Below, piece by piece: positions 8,663 through 18,001 of a stretch of DNA of 64,000 nucleotides; positions within the stretch are counted from its first letter, which is position 1, and every line of letters begins with the position of its first letter. The translations under genes and the position numbers were made by a program. Origin of the DNA: Sinomicrobium kalidii (GTDB lineage: Bacteria; Bacteroidota; Bacteroidia; Flavobacteriales; Flavobacteriaceae); the NCBI RefSeq assembly GCF_021183825.1, contig NZ_CP089211.1, positions 4,508,501-4,572,500 on the forward strand. Reading direction: 5' to 3'. The notes beneath the pieces were generated by a model. The model saw only the letters and a list, made by a program, of their open reading frames with translations. It did no database searches and was not told where the DNA came from.

Positions 8663-9535
8663 ATGAAAAGACGGAGTTTCGTAAAGAAAACAGGACTTCT
8701 CACCGTAGGTGCCCTAGCGCTGAGTCATAGCGATTTGGTGGCTAATATTCTCAAAAGGGGTGGTATTGAGCCTTTCGGAGTACAACTTTACAGTGTTCGT
8801 GATGTATTGCCCGAAGATCCTAAAGGAGTGATGACCAAACTGGCCGAAATGGGTTACAAACAGTTTGAAAGCTACAGCGGCTCCGAAGGTTTTTTATGGG
8901 GGTTATCACCCAAAGAAATGAAAACCTTCCTCGGTGATATAGGTGTTGATATGGTGAGTACCCATTTCAATTATATGGGCGTGGCAGATAAGCCGGACGT
9001 GTTGAAAAAGAATATTGAAATGGCGGAGGGAGCAGGTTTGAAGTATTTGCTGTGTCCCTATATCGGTGCACAGAAAAGTTGGGACGATTGGAAAAGAATT
9101 GCAGAAAACCTCAATAAGATAGGGGAAGAGGTGAGTAAAGCCGGATTAAAGTTCGGTTATCATAACCACGATTATTCTTTCAAACCGCTGGAAGGAAAAC
9201 TTCCGCAGGATTATTTGTTGGAGAATACAGACCCGAAACACGTGATGTTTGAACTTGACCTTTGCTGGATCGACGTGGCAGGGGTAGATACCGGAGTACA
9301 CCTTAAGAAGTATGGGAACAGGTACGAACTGTGCCACATCAAAGACTACAGCATAGTGGACGGAAAACCCGTTCAGTCCGATCTGGGAAAAGGAAGTGTG
9401 GACATGAAAAATACCCTCAGGAATGTTCTTAAAAGCAGTATTGAGTACTTTATTGTGGAACAGGAAGAATATCCGGTATCTTCATTGGAGAGTTTAAAAT
9501 ATGATGCAGCGTATATGAAGGCTTTAAAAATATAA
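8663..9535 (+). CDS. Exported TIM-barrel sugar isomerase/epimerase-like protein
   Basis: 290 residues. The N-terminus is a twin-arginine signal (MKRRSFVKKTG followed by a hydrophobic stretch to about residue 27), so the protein is probably exported folded. The mature part looks like the xylose-isomerase-like TIM barrel (AP endonuclease 2 family): FGVQLYSVRDVLPEDP, YHNHDYSF, MFELDLCWIDVAGVD and ELCHIKDYS supply the metal-binding His/Glu/Asp set typical of the family. Proteins of this type act as sugar isomerases, epimerases, dehydratases or, in some gut Bacteroides, periplasmic 3-keto-glycoside lyases. It stands at the head of PUL 1, which hints at a sugar role, but the 383-base gap to the next gene makes co-transcription uncertain. 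Confidence 0.82.
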   Translation: MKRRSFVKKTGLLTVGALALSHSDLVANILKRGGIEPFGVQLYSVRDVLPEDPKGVMTKLAEMGYKQFESYSGSEGFLWGLSPKEMKTFLGDIGVDMVSTHFNYMGVADKPDVLKKNIEMAEGAGLKYLLCPYIGAQKSWDDWKRIAENLNKIGEEVSKAGLKFGYHNHDYSFKPLEGKLPQDYLLENTDPKHVMFELDLCWIDVAGVDTGVHLKKYGNRYELCHIKDYSIVDGKPVQSDLGKGSVDMKNTLRNVLKSSIEYFIVEQEEYPVSSLESLKYDAAYMKALKI

Positions 9536-9918
9536 GTTGGGGCCGTCAAAGGTGGCCCGTCCCTGCTTCAACGGGTTCAGCACAGACTTCAGCCTGAAGA
9601 AGAGGAGCTTGTAAAAGTCGTATTCTTTTTGGAATAAATAACGAAGTGAATGGAGGATCTTTCACAAAAAACTTCGTAATTCAACATTCTTCGGTTCGGT
9701 ATTCATAATTTCTTTCCCCGTCTTTTCTTTTTAAATCATAATGCATAACGGATTTTTTAGTGCGGATGCTATCTTTTGTAGATTTTCAAAGGGGCCTATG
9801 TAAAGCATTACCCATACAAGTATCTTTTTTTAATGAAATCATCACAGTACAGGATGGTAGTTACCCGAAGACGTAATATCTTAATCGCGATAAATAAGAA
9901 TAAAAACAGCCATCCCCA
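9536..9918. other. 383-base gap with repeat-like sequence
   Basis: No convincing gene. Bases 9573-9612 resemble 63758-63796, and 9631-9713 resemble 23348-23458, so much of the gap is dispersed intergenic repeat. TATCTTTTG at 9770-9778 is a -7-like box with one extra spacer base and could serve the CE12 gene. Confidence 0.55.
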
Positions 9919-11235
9919 ATGTATAAATTACGATTTTGTTGTATCGCTTTGTGCCTGTGGACCTTTCTCCCTTCCCTGTGGGGCCGGCCCCAGGCAGATA
10001 AGCATCAGGAAGCACCGTTGACATTCACTTTCGGACAAAATGCTGATCAGGAAGGGCACAGAATAGTGTCTCCTTTCCCTTACGGACAGGGCGGTATCGG
10101 TTTTGATTTCAATACAGAAAACAAGGTGTTGATGGAACGGGAATCCTTTGTCGCGGGAGAACCGGTGTACTTTTCTGTACGCCTTTCCGAAGGAAATTAT
10201 AAAGTGACCGTTGAACTGGGAAGTGACAATTCTGCCTCGAACAACACGGTTAAGGCCGAATCCAAAAGAATCATGCTGGCCGAAGAAGCATTGGAAGCCG
10301 GGCAGGTCAAAACAGAAAGTTTTGTGGTCAATCTCAGAAGTGTTCAAATCGGGAAAGGAGAGAAAGTCCGCTTAAAGGACCGTGAAAAATCCCAGCTGAA
10401 CTGGGACGATAAACTGACCCTTGAGTTTTCAAAGGGAACGGCAGTAAGAAAACTTGTCATAAGCCCGGTAACTGATATAACCACCCTTTTCCTGGCCGGG
10501 GATTCGACGGTAACCGATCAGGACCTGGGGCCCTGGGCTTCCTGGGGGCAATTTGTTACGCAATACCTGAACGGGAATATTGCAGTGGCCAATTATGCTT
10601 CTTCGGGAGCCTCGTTAAGTTCGTTCAAGGCAAGGAAAAGATTTGACAAGATACTGTCACTGATCAGAAAAGGGGATTACCTCCTCATTGAATTTGGCCA
10701 TAACGACGAAAAACAGAAAGGGGAAGGCAAGGGCCCCTGGCTGAACTATACCGACCTGCTTATCGAGTTTGTCACTAAAGCCCGGGAAAAAGGAGCATTG
10801 CCCCTGTTGGCCACACCTACCCAGCGCCGTCATTTTACTTCTGAGGGGAAATTGAAAGATACACACGGAGATTATCCCGGGGCCATGCGAAAAGTGGCAA
10901 GAGAATATGGTGTACCGTTGATAGACCTCACGGCGTTGACAACTGTGCTGTATGAAAGCTGGGGAGATAAAATGTCACGGAAGGCATTTGTACAATACCC
11001 GGCAAACACTTTTCCCGGACAGGATAAGGAACTCGCCGATAATACCCACTTTAACGACTTCGGGGCCCATGAAATTGCACTTTGTGTGTTGAACGCTATT
11101 CAATCACAGCATACCGGGCTTGAAGAATATATCAGGACACCACTGAATTATAGCCCGGACCGCCCCAACGATTTTAAAGACTGGACCTTACCCATGAGTC
11201 CGCGATTCGAACCCGCCAAACCCGATGGAAACTAA
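9919..11235 (+). CDS. Rhamnogalacturonan acetylesterase-like SGNH hydrolase (CE12)
   Basis: 438 residues with a signal peptide (first ~22 residues, ending near LWGRP). Residues ~30-180 form a beta-rich N-terminal domain. The C-terminal SGNH/GDSL domain has the nucleophile in LAGDSTVTD (Ser196), the asparagine block in FGHND (260-263), and the Asp/His pair in DNTHFND (Asp374, His377). CE12 enzymes remove acetyl groups from pectic galacturonate or from xylans. The stop is followed by the GH2 gene after a short gap, so the two are probably one transcript and act on the same acetylated glycan. Confidence 0.87.
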   Translation: MYKLRFCCIALCLWTFLPSLWGRPQADKHQEAPLTFTFGQNADQEGHRIVSPFPYGQGGIGFDFNTENKVLMERESFVAGEPVYFSVRLSEGNYKVTVELGSDNSASNNTVKAESKRIMLAEEALEAGQVKTESFVVNLRSVQIGKGEKVRLKDREKSQLNWDDKLTLEFSKGTAVRKLVISPVTDITTLFLAGDSTVTDQDLGPWASWGQFVTQYLNGNIAVANYASSGASLSSFKARKRFDKILSLIRKGDYLLIEFGHNDEKQKGEGKGPWLNYTDLLIEFVTKAREKGALPLLATPTQRRHFTSEGKLKDTHGDYPGAMRKVAREYGVPLIDLTALTTVLYESWGDKMSRKAFVQYPANTFPGQDKELADNTHFNDFGAHEIALCVLNAIQSQHTGLEEYIRTPLNYSPDRPNDFKDWTLPMSPRFEPAKPDGN

Positions 11236-11301
11236 AATACTTGTAAAATGCTCCTAACCCCTGTCAGGTCGAACGTAGTCTTGACCTCCGTAATAAACAC
11301 T

Positions 11302-14163
11302 ATGATGGTATCAGCAAAAAACAAACTGTCCGTTATTGTACTCCTCCTCGGATTCATGTACACTGCAACAGCCCAGAATACACAGAAGACATACCTTTCC
11401 GGCAAGGATTTTAAACACCCTGTAAAATGGGAGTTTATGTGTACCGGAGGGAATAACAGCGGCCAATGGACTTCGATCGATGTCCCGTCGCAATGGGAAT
11501 TAAAGGGATTCGGGACTTACACCTACGGAAGGTGGTATAAGGAACTGGACCAAAAGGAACCGAGTAAGGAAGAAGGCTTTTACAAATATGAATTTGAGGT
11601 TCCCGCAACCTATAAAAACCAGCAGGTGAAAATATTTTTCGGCGGCGTAATGACTGACACGCATGTTAAGATCAACGGAAAATCCGCCGGGGCGGCACAC
11701 CAGGGAGGCTTTTACCGCTTCAGCTATGATATTTCTGACCTGCTTGTTTACGGACAAAAAAACCTGCTGGAAGTCCATGTGAAGAAACATTCCGACAACG
11801 AACATGTGAACAATGCCGAGCGAAAGGCAGACTGGTGGCTTTTCGGGGGCATATACCGCCCGGTGTGGCTGGAGATCAAACCGGAAAACCATATCGGAAA
11901 TATCTTTATCAATGCTGAAGCCGACGGACAAATGCGTGTAAATATTTCCGGTAGTAATATTCCTTCCGGGGCATCTGTTTCGGCTTCCGTAAAAAAACTC
12001 GGAAGTGACGGTGATTTTAAACAGGAACAAAGTGTCGATATTGATAAAAAGACCGAAACACTTTCTTTTCACTGGGAGCATGTGGATGCGTGGAACCCGG
12101 AAACCCCAAACCTGTATGTGCTTCAGCTTCAACTGAAAAAAGAAGGCCGGTTGTTGCATAAGCTGGAGCAGCGTTTCGGCTTCAGGACGATCGATTTCAG
12201 AAAGAAGGACGGGATTTATGTCAATGGCAAAAAGATCGTCATGAAAGGCATAAACAGGCATACCATATGGCCGGAATCGGGGAGAAGTACCGATAGGGAC
12301 CTGAGCATCATGGACGTCAACCTGATCAAGGACATGAACATGAACGCCGTGAGAACACATTACCCTCCCGACGATCATTTTCTGGACGCCTGTGATTCCC
12401 TGGGGTTGTTCGTACTTGACGAACTGGCCGGCTGGCAAAATCCCTATGATAAGGAAACCGGGGCCAAACTTATAGCGGAAATGGTCACCAGGGATGTCAA
12501 CCATCCTTCCGTAATTATATGGGACCAGGGGAATGAAGGAGGGTGGATCGATGAACTGGACAGTGTTTTTTATCAATACGACCCTCAGAAGAGAATTGTT
12601 ATCCACCCCTGGGCCGATTATAATGGCTGGGATACACATCACTACCCGACCTATCTTACCGGGGTCCACCGTTTTCTCGATGGTGAAAATGTATTTTTCC
12701 CGACGGAATTTATGCACGGCACCTACGATAACGGGCACGGATCGGGATTGGAGGACTTTTGGAACCGTTTCAGAGAAAGTCCCCTGTTTGCGGGAGCATT
12801 TATGTGGGCGTTTTCGGATGCAGCCGTGTTGCGTACCGACTGGAAGGGCGAAAGAAAATACGATTCCAAGGGCTCACTGGCGCCCGACGGTATTTTAGGG
12901 CCCCACAGGGAAAAGGAAGGGAGTTTTTATGCTGTAAGGGACATCTGGTGCCCGGTGCAGTTTGCTCCCCTGAGGATCACTTCATCTTTTGACGGTACCT
13001 TTTTGATCACCAATGATTATATATACACTGATCTGAATGAATGTAAGCTGACCTATAGTGTAAAAAGCATTCCCGAAAAGGCGTTCTACACTGCCGGGGA
13101 ACCCGTATCTGTTGCTCATGGTGAAATAGAACTCCCGGATATCGAACCCGGCGAGACGCGGAAAGTGAAAATGGATGTACGACCGTCATTTTTTGACGGG
13201 GACTGGCTGGAGATCACCGCGCACGATCCCGCCGGAAGGCTCCTCAATGTATGGACATGGCCCATTCATCTGCCCGGATACTATTCCGATAAATTTTTAG
13301 TGAAAGGCGAATCGGGAAAAACCGCGTTAACCGAAAAAGGCGACATCGTTGAATTACAAGGGGGGAATATAAAGGTCAGGATAGACAAAAACAGCGGAAT
13401 CATCCGGAATGTATACAGAAATGACCGGGAAATACCGTTTAACAAGGGGCCGTACCCGGTAGGGATGAAAACTGAGGTAAAAAAGGTAGAAACACGGAAG
13501 GAAAATGAAAGTGCGGTGTGCATAGTCCATTATAACGGCGGAATAGATCGGATAAAGTGGGCCATGCACCCCGACGGAAGGCTGAAAATGGAAATGGTGG
13601 CATTAAAAAATGCAGGACGAAGCAGTGGATTTGACGGGGCTTTCTACGAAGGGGAAATAGACAAATTCGGGATCACGTTTAATTTTCCTGAAAAAGAAGT
13701 AAGCGGTATAAAATGGTTTGGAAAAGGACCCTACCGGGTATGGAAAAACAGGCTAAGGGGAACGAACTATAATTTATGGCAAAAGGAATATAACAACACC
13801 ATTACCGGGGAGAGTTTTGAGAATTTGATATATCCCGAGTTTAAAGGATACCATGCCGATCTTATCGGGGCAAAGCTGGAGGCCGGTGAGGATACGTTCC
13901 GTGTATTCAGCGAATCGGAAAATGTGTTTTTAAGGCTTTTTACCCCCGATCAACCCAAATATGCCCTGAAAGGAGCAAGTGCTTATCCCGGTTTTCCTCC
14001 CGGGGATATTTCCTTTATGTATGAAATCCCGGCCATGCGGTCGTTCAAACCCATCGAACACCACGGCCCGCATAGCCAGCCTTCGAACATCCGGATCAAG
14101 AAAGGGGACGAAGGAATACAAATGAACCTGTGGTTTGATTTCAGGAACATAAATGACCAGTGA
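11302..14163 (+). CDS. Glycoside hydrolase family 2 (beta-galactosidase/glucuronidase-like)
   Basis: About 953 residues from ATG 11302; an upstream ATG at 11248 would add 18 residues that do not look like a signal. From 11302 a clear signal peptide ends at TATAQ. The order is GH2 sugar-binding jelly roll (KADWWLFGGIYRPVWLEI), immunoglobulin-like domain, then TIM barrel. The acid/base glutamate is in HPSVIIWDQGNEGG (Glu412) and the likely nucleophile in FPTEFMHG (Glu469). A long C-terminal accessory region follows. GH2 covers beta-galactosidases, beta-glucuronidases and beta-mannosidases; the sequence alone does not settle the substrate. It lies 66 bases after the CE12 gene. Confidence 0.9.
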   Translation: MMVSAKNKLSVIVLLLGFMYTATAQNTQKTYLSGKDFKHPVKWEFMCTGGNNSGQWTSIDVPSQWELKGFGTYTYGRWYKELDQKEPSKEEGFYKYEFEVPATYKNQQVKIFFGGVMTDTHVKINGKSAGAAHQGGFYRFSYDISDLLVYGQKNLLEVHVKKHSDNEHVNNAERKADWWLFGGIYRPVWLEIKPENHIGNIFINAEADGQMRVNISGSNIPSGASVSASVKKLGSDGDFKQEQSVDIDKKTETLSFHWEHVDAWNPETPNLYVLQLQLKKEGRLLHKLEQRFGFRTIDFRKKDGIYVNGKKIVMKGINRHTIWPESGRSTDRDLSIMDVNLIKDMNMNAVRTHYPPDDHFLDACDSLGLFVLDELAGWQNPYDKETGAKLIAEMVTRDVNHPSVIIWDQGNEGGWIDELDSVFYQYDPQKRIVIHPWADYNGWDTHHYPTYLTGVHRFLDGENVFFPTEFMHGTYDNGHGSGLEDFWNRFRESPLFAGAFMWAFSDAAVLRTDWKGERKYDSKGSLAPDGILGPHREKEGSFYAVRDIWCPVQFAPLRITSSFDGTFLITNDYIYTDLNECKLTYSVKSIPEKAFYTAGEPVSVAHGEIELPDIEPGETRKVKMDVRPSFFDGDWLEITAHDPAGRLLNVWTWPIHLPGYYSDKFLVKGESGKTALTEKGDIVELQGGNIKVRIDKNSGIIRNVYRNDREIPFNKGPYPVGMKTEVKKVETRKENESAVCIVHYNGGIDRIKWAMHPDGRLKMEMVALKNAGRSSGFDGAFYEGEIDKFGITFNFPEKEVSGIKWFGKGPYRVWKNRLRGTNYNLWQKEYNNTITGESFENLIYPEFKGYHADLIGAKLEAGEDTFRVFSESENVFLRLFTPDQPKYALKGASAYPGFPPGDISFMYEIPAMRSFKPIEHHGPHSQPSNIRIKKGDEGIQMNLWFDFRNINDQ

Positions 14164-14810
14164 CAAAAAGCAGAATCCTGCCCTTGAACTTTTTAAAACA
14201 AATTGCCAAACAAGGAAATATAGATTTTAAAAACGCTCTTTAAGGTACGCTTTTAATTTCTATACAATGCCCTGTGTTACTTTGTATGCCTTTGTGATAC
14301 AATAGCTTACTATATGGGGCTAAACCTGTTGGAAGTCTTTTTCCCCATATAAAACTTCAAAACATAATCCCGTAAAAAACCGGTTTTAAACCCTGCTCCC
14401 GATCCCGATAGATCGGGATGAAAAGGGGAGCTTTTTCTTATCCATTATTCACGTTAAATTACTGAGTTATTAAGTTATTACGTGTTGACTAAATAACTCG
14501 GTAACCTAATAACCATGGCAATTTCATTGCCTTTCTAAACCGCCGGACTTGCAGTCCGGAGTCAAGGACCGGAGCGTAACGGTTACCGGTGCGGATCAGG
14601 AATTCTTCCCGAAATTAATTGCGCATTGGCAGTCTTTCCGGATTCCAGATTGTCTTTTCATCAAACAACTTGTTTGGAATGTCACATTCTTAGTTTATAT
14701 CCTGTAAATTAATATAATATGAATAATTCGTCTATGTTTTTGACGATTTTGTACATCTTCCCGGGGTCTTTTTAACATTATTTTGGCACCAATCAATAAA
14801 CCAAAACAAT
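14164..14810. other. 647-base gap before susC of PUL 1: terminator, palindromes, leader
   Basis: No gene. In order: repeat-like sequence at 14228-14300 (similar to 51111-51178); a terminator hairpin at 14395-14436; a 13-base inverted repeat with one mismatch (14459-14471 and 14492-14504); a perfect 7-base hairpin (CCGGACT at 14543-14549, AGTCCGG at 14553-14559); then an AT-rich promoter region. TTATTTTG at 14778-14785 matches the -7 box at 7 of 8 positions. Confidence 0.6.
14395..14436 (+). terminator. Probable intrinsic terminator after the CE12-GH2 genes
   Basis: GCTCCC at 14395-14400 pairs with GGGAGC at 14426-14431. Inside it ATCCCGAT pairs with ATCGGGAT around an AG turn. The stem is followed at once by TTTTT. 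Confidence 0.6.
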
Positions 14811-17800
14811 ATGAAGACTTTATTACCAATTGTGACCATTCTTTTTATGGCATATACATCGGTGTCATGGTCACAGACCAGAGAAATTTCAGGGAAGGTC
14901 CTGGACGATCTTAATGCCCCTTTGCCTGGAGCAAATGTAGTTTTGAAAGGCACTCAAACGGGAGTTGTGACCGATTTTGACGGGAATTTCAAAATTACGG
15001 TCACAGGGGCCGATGCGGTCCTTGTAGTTTCATACTTAGGATTTGAAACCAAAGAAATTAAAGTAGGCAGTGCAATTGATTATACCATTCAGTTAACGTC
15101 CTCTTCATCTGCTCTGGATGAAGTTGTGGTGATTGGTTATGGTGCCGTAAAAAGAAGCGACCTCACAGGGGCTGTGGCATCGATGAACGCGGAGGAATTG
15201 GAAAAAGCAAACAAGGTAGATGCCATCTCTGCAATGCAGGGCCAGGCCCCGGGGGTAGTTGTTCAGCGTACCGACAACAAACCGGGGGCCGGAGGCTTTA
15301 ATATCCGTATCCGGGGGGCCAGTACCATTAATTCCAACGAAACGGCCAACCAGGGCGGATTTAACCCCGGCCAGAACCCGCTTTTTATTGTGGACGGGAT
15401 CTTTGTGGACGACATTTCTTTCCTCAATCCTTCCGATATCGACCGAATGGATATCCTCAAAGATGCTTCGGCAACGGCCATATACGGATCGCGGGGAAGT
15501 AACGGGGTGGTGATCATAGAGACCAAACGCGGTAAAAGTGGTAAACTGAAGGTCAATTATAATGGGTATGTAGGTTTTAAGGAAGCCTATCATTTACCGT
15601 CAATCTATGATGGTCCCGGGTATGTGGAGTTCATCAGGGATGTTGTTGTGGGTAATGAATTCGCCCAGCTTGAAGGAGACCTTAATTACAGGAGAGGGGA
15701 TGTGGTACTGTCCGATTATTTTGATGAGGAAGAAATGCAGAACATTGCCGACGGCGTGAATACGGACTGGGTGGACCTCGTGTTAAAATCAGGGCTACAA
15801 ACCAATCATACCATCGACCTGAGCGGGGGGAACGAAACCACGACTTATGCAGTTGGCCTGGGCTATACCAAGGATGAGGGAACCATTGAAGGCGAAGATT
15901 TTCAAAGATATAATATAAGGGGAAGCTTAAAAAGCGACCTTACCGAATGGCTGAACGTGAGTTTTAACAACTACATCACCAACGCCGTACAAAACACCGG
16001 GAGCTGGGAGGCCTTCAGGAGCGCATACCGGTTAAAGCCCATAGGCCGCCCTTATAATGACGACGGCTCCTGGCGATTTTTTCCGACACAAAAGGAAACC
16101 CAGATTACCAATCCGCTTTTTGATACCCGGAATATTACCAAAGAGACCAAGTATCTGCAATACGTAGGAGACATTGCCATAGAGGTCAGGCCTGTGGATG
16201 GATTGAGCATTACTTCGAAATTTTCACCTAATATTAAATATACCAGGTACGGGGAATACCGGGGGCTTTATTCAAAGAGTGTAAGTGGAAATCCATCAAA
16301 CAGGAGAGCCCAGGTAAACAACTTTAACTATTATTCGTATGCCTGGGATAATATCTTCAACTATAAATATACCAGCGGTGTACATGCGATCGATGCTACC
16401 GCGGTGATCTCAAGGTTTATGGAACGGTCGGAAGGCTATTATTCCCAGGTCAGAAATTTTATTACGGACGAATTTTCGTTCTATAACATAGATGCCGGGC
16501 TTGATATCAGGGATCTTTCCGGTGATTTTTCCAAACAGACCCTGGAATCTTACACGGGAAGGCTGAACTATACTCTGAAAGATAAATACCTGTTCACCTT
16601 AACGGGACGATACGATGGTTCTTCCATACTTTCGAATAAGAATAAATGGGCCTTTTTCCCCTCGGCGGCCTTTGCATGGAAGATGATAGATGAAAACTTT
16701 ATGCAGAACCAACAGCTGTTCTCCAATGCCAAGATCAGACTTAGTTACGGTCAGACAGGGAACAACGGCCAGGGCGGCGGACTGATTCCGCTGGCCTCGA
16801 AATCATTGCTGGGTACCAGTGCTACGAACCTGGGGGACGCTTCGGTATCGACGGCCTATATTACCGGCTTGGCCAATGACGATCTCACCTGGGAAAAAAC
16901 TACCGAGATCAATTTGGGTATTGACTTCGGATTGTTCAAGAACAGGATTTACGGGTCGGTGGACCTCTACAACAGAAAAAATACGGACATTATATTTTTT
17001 ACACCGCTTCCCTCACTGACCGGTTTCGCCGGAAAATTTAACAATGTAGGGGAATCGACGAACAAAGGGATCGAAATCGGATTGAATACCGTAAATATTG
17101 ACAGTGAATATTTTACATGGACCACCAATTTCAACTTCGCGTCCAACAAGAATACGCTCGATAAACTCTATGGGGATGTTGACGAGATCATTTTCAACGT
17201 ACAGGGAACCAACTTTATCCATAAGGTAGGAGAAGCCGTCGGATCGATCTACGATTATGAATTTGACGGTATCTGGCAACTCGACGAAGTGGAAGAGGCA
17301 GCGGTATACGGGCAACGTCCCGGTCAGGTCAGGGTAAAAGACCTGAATGATGATGGCGCAATCACTCCCGATGCAGACAGGAAGGTCATAGGCAATGTTA
17401 CCCCTAAATGGACCGGGGGCATTACCAGTACCATGAACTATAAGAATTTTGATTTCTCTTTCTTTATCCATATCAGTCAGGGGAACAAGGTACTGAGCAA
17501 TTTCCACAACGGTTTTTCATTTCCCTGGGACGGTGAACCCACAAGGACTTTCAACGGCTATGATGTAAATTACTGGACCCCGGAAAACCCTACCGATAAA
17601 TGGTATCAACCGGGTAATGGAGGCATATACCAGCACGCCATTAAATACAGGGATGTATCCTTTACAAAAGTGGGGTACATGACCCTGGGGTACACACTCC
17701 CTTCCGATATACTGGATAAACTAAAGTTAGATAAGCTGAGAATTTATGCCACTGTACAGAACCCTTTCATATTTACCGATTATGACGGATGGGACCCTGA

Positions 17801-17876
17801 AAATGCGGGAAGAAACGACTGGGGAGCGGCATTTATGTCACGTACTATTATGACCGGGGTTAATCTGAGTTTCTAA
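14811..17876 (+). CDS. SusC/RagA-family TonB-dependent outer-membrane transporter (PUL 1)
   Basis: 1021 residues. Signal peptide to about residue 22, a carboxypeptidase-D-like regulatory domain (ISGKVLDDLNAPLPGANV), the plug domain opening with DEVVVIGYGAVKRSDLTG, then a 22-strand-type barrel ending in an aromatic C-terminus (GVNLSF). There is no STN signalling domain, so it is a pure transporter, consistent with HTCS control. It forms a lidded channel with the SusD partner encoded next and imports oligosaccharides using TonB energy. It resembles the SusC at 58471 (shared patterns such as YDYEFDGIWQ and GQVRV-DLNDD). Confidence 0.96.
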   Translation: MKTLLPIVTILFMAYTSVSWSQTREISGKVLDDLNAPLPGANVVLKGTQTGVVTDFDGNFKITVTGADAVLVVSYLGFETKEIKVGSAIDYTIQLTSSSSALDEVVVIGYGAVKRSDLTGAVASMNAEELEKANKVDAISAMQGQAPGVVVQRTDNKPGAGGFNIRIRGASTINSNETANQGGFNPGQNPLFIVDGIFVDDISFLNPSDIDRMDILKDASATAIYGSRGSNGVVIIETKRGKSGKLKVNYNGYVGFKEAYHLPSIYDGPGYVEFIRDVVVGNEFAQLEGDLNYRRGDVVLSDYFDEEEMQNIADGVNTDWVDLVLKSGLQTNHTIDLSGGNETTTYAVGLGYTKDEGTIEGEDFQRYNIRGSLKSDLTEWLNVSFNNYITNAVQNTGSWEAFRSAYRLKPIGRPYNDDGSWRFFPTQKETQITNPLFDTRNITKETKYLQYVGDIAIEVRPVDGLSITSKFSPNIKYTRYGEYRGLYSKSVSGNPSNRRAQVNNFNYYSYAWDNIFNYKYTSGVHAIDATAVISRFMERSEGYYSQVRNFITDEFSFYNIDAGLDIRDLSGDFSKQTLESYTGRLNYTLKDKYLFTLTGRYDGSSILSNKNKWAFFPSAAFAWKMIDENFMQNQQLFSNAKIRLSYGQTGNNGQGGGLIPLASKSLLGTSATNLGDASVSTAYITGLANDDLTWEKTTEINLGIDFGLFKNRIYGSVDLYNRKNTDIIFFTPLPSLTGFAGKFNNVGESTNKGIEIGLNTVNIDSEYFTWTTNFNFASNKNTLDKLYGDVDEIIFNVQGTNFIHKVGEAVGSIYDYEFDGIWQLDEVEEAAVYGQRPGQVRVKDLNDDGAITPDADRKVIGNVTPKWTGGITSTMNYKNFDFSFFIHISQGNKVLSNFHNGFSFPWDGEPTRTFNGYDVNYWTPENPTDKWYQPGNGGIYQHAIKYRDVSFTKVGYMTLGYTLPSDILDKLKLDKLRIYATVQNPFIFTDYDGWDPENAGRNDWGAAFMSRTIMTGVNLSF

Positions 17877-17919
17877 CGAACTCTGTTATTAAAATTTGAG
17901 AACAATAAAACAGTTGATT

Positions 17920-17998
17920 AGTCCTGGAGTCCCGGAGTGCTTTAGTTACCCGTACTCCCGACTCCCAAACTCATCAACTCCCAAACTAAAAAACGAAT
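17920..17998. repeat. Repetitive SusC-SusD spacer
   Basis: The 125-base spacer contains ACTCCCAAACT twice (17961-17971, 17977-17987) plus related ACTCCCGA and GTCCCGGAGT words. It is low-complexity intergenic repeat inside an operon. Confidence 0.55.
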
Positions 17999-18001
17999 AA
18001 A

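Noticed and set aside
11500..12738. Open frame of 412 codons antisense to the GH2 gene
   Set aside because: Fully covered by GH2 catalytic-domain coding sequence on the plus strand; no family pattern.
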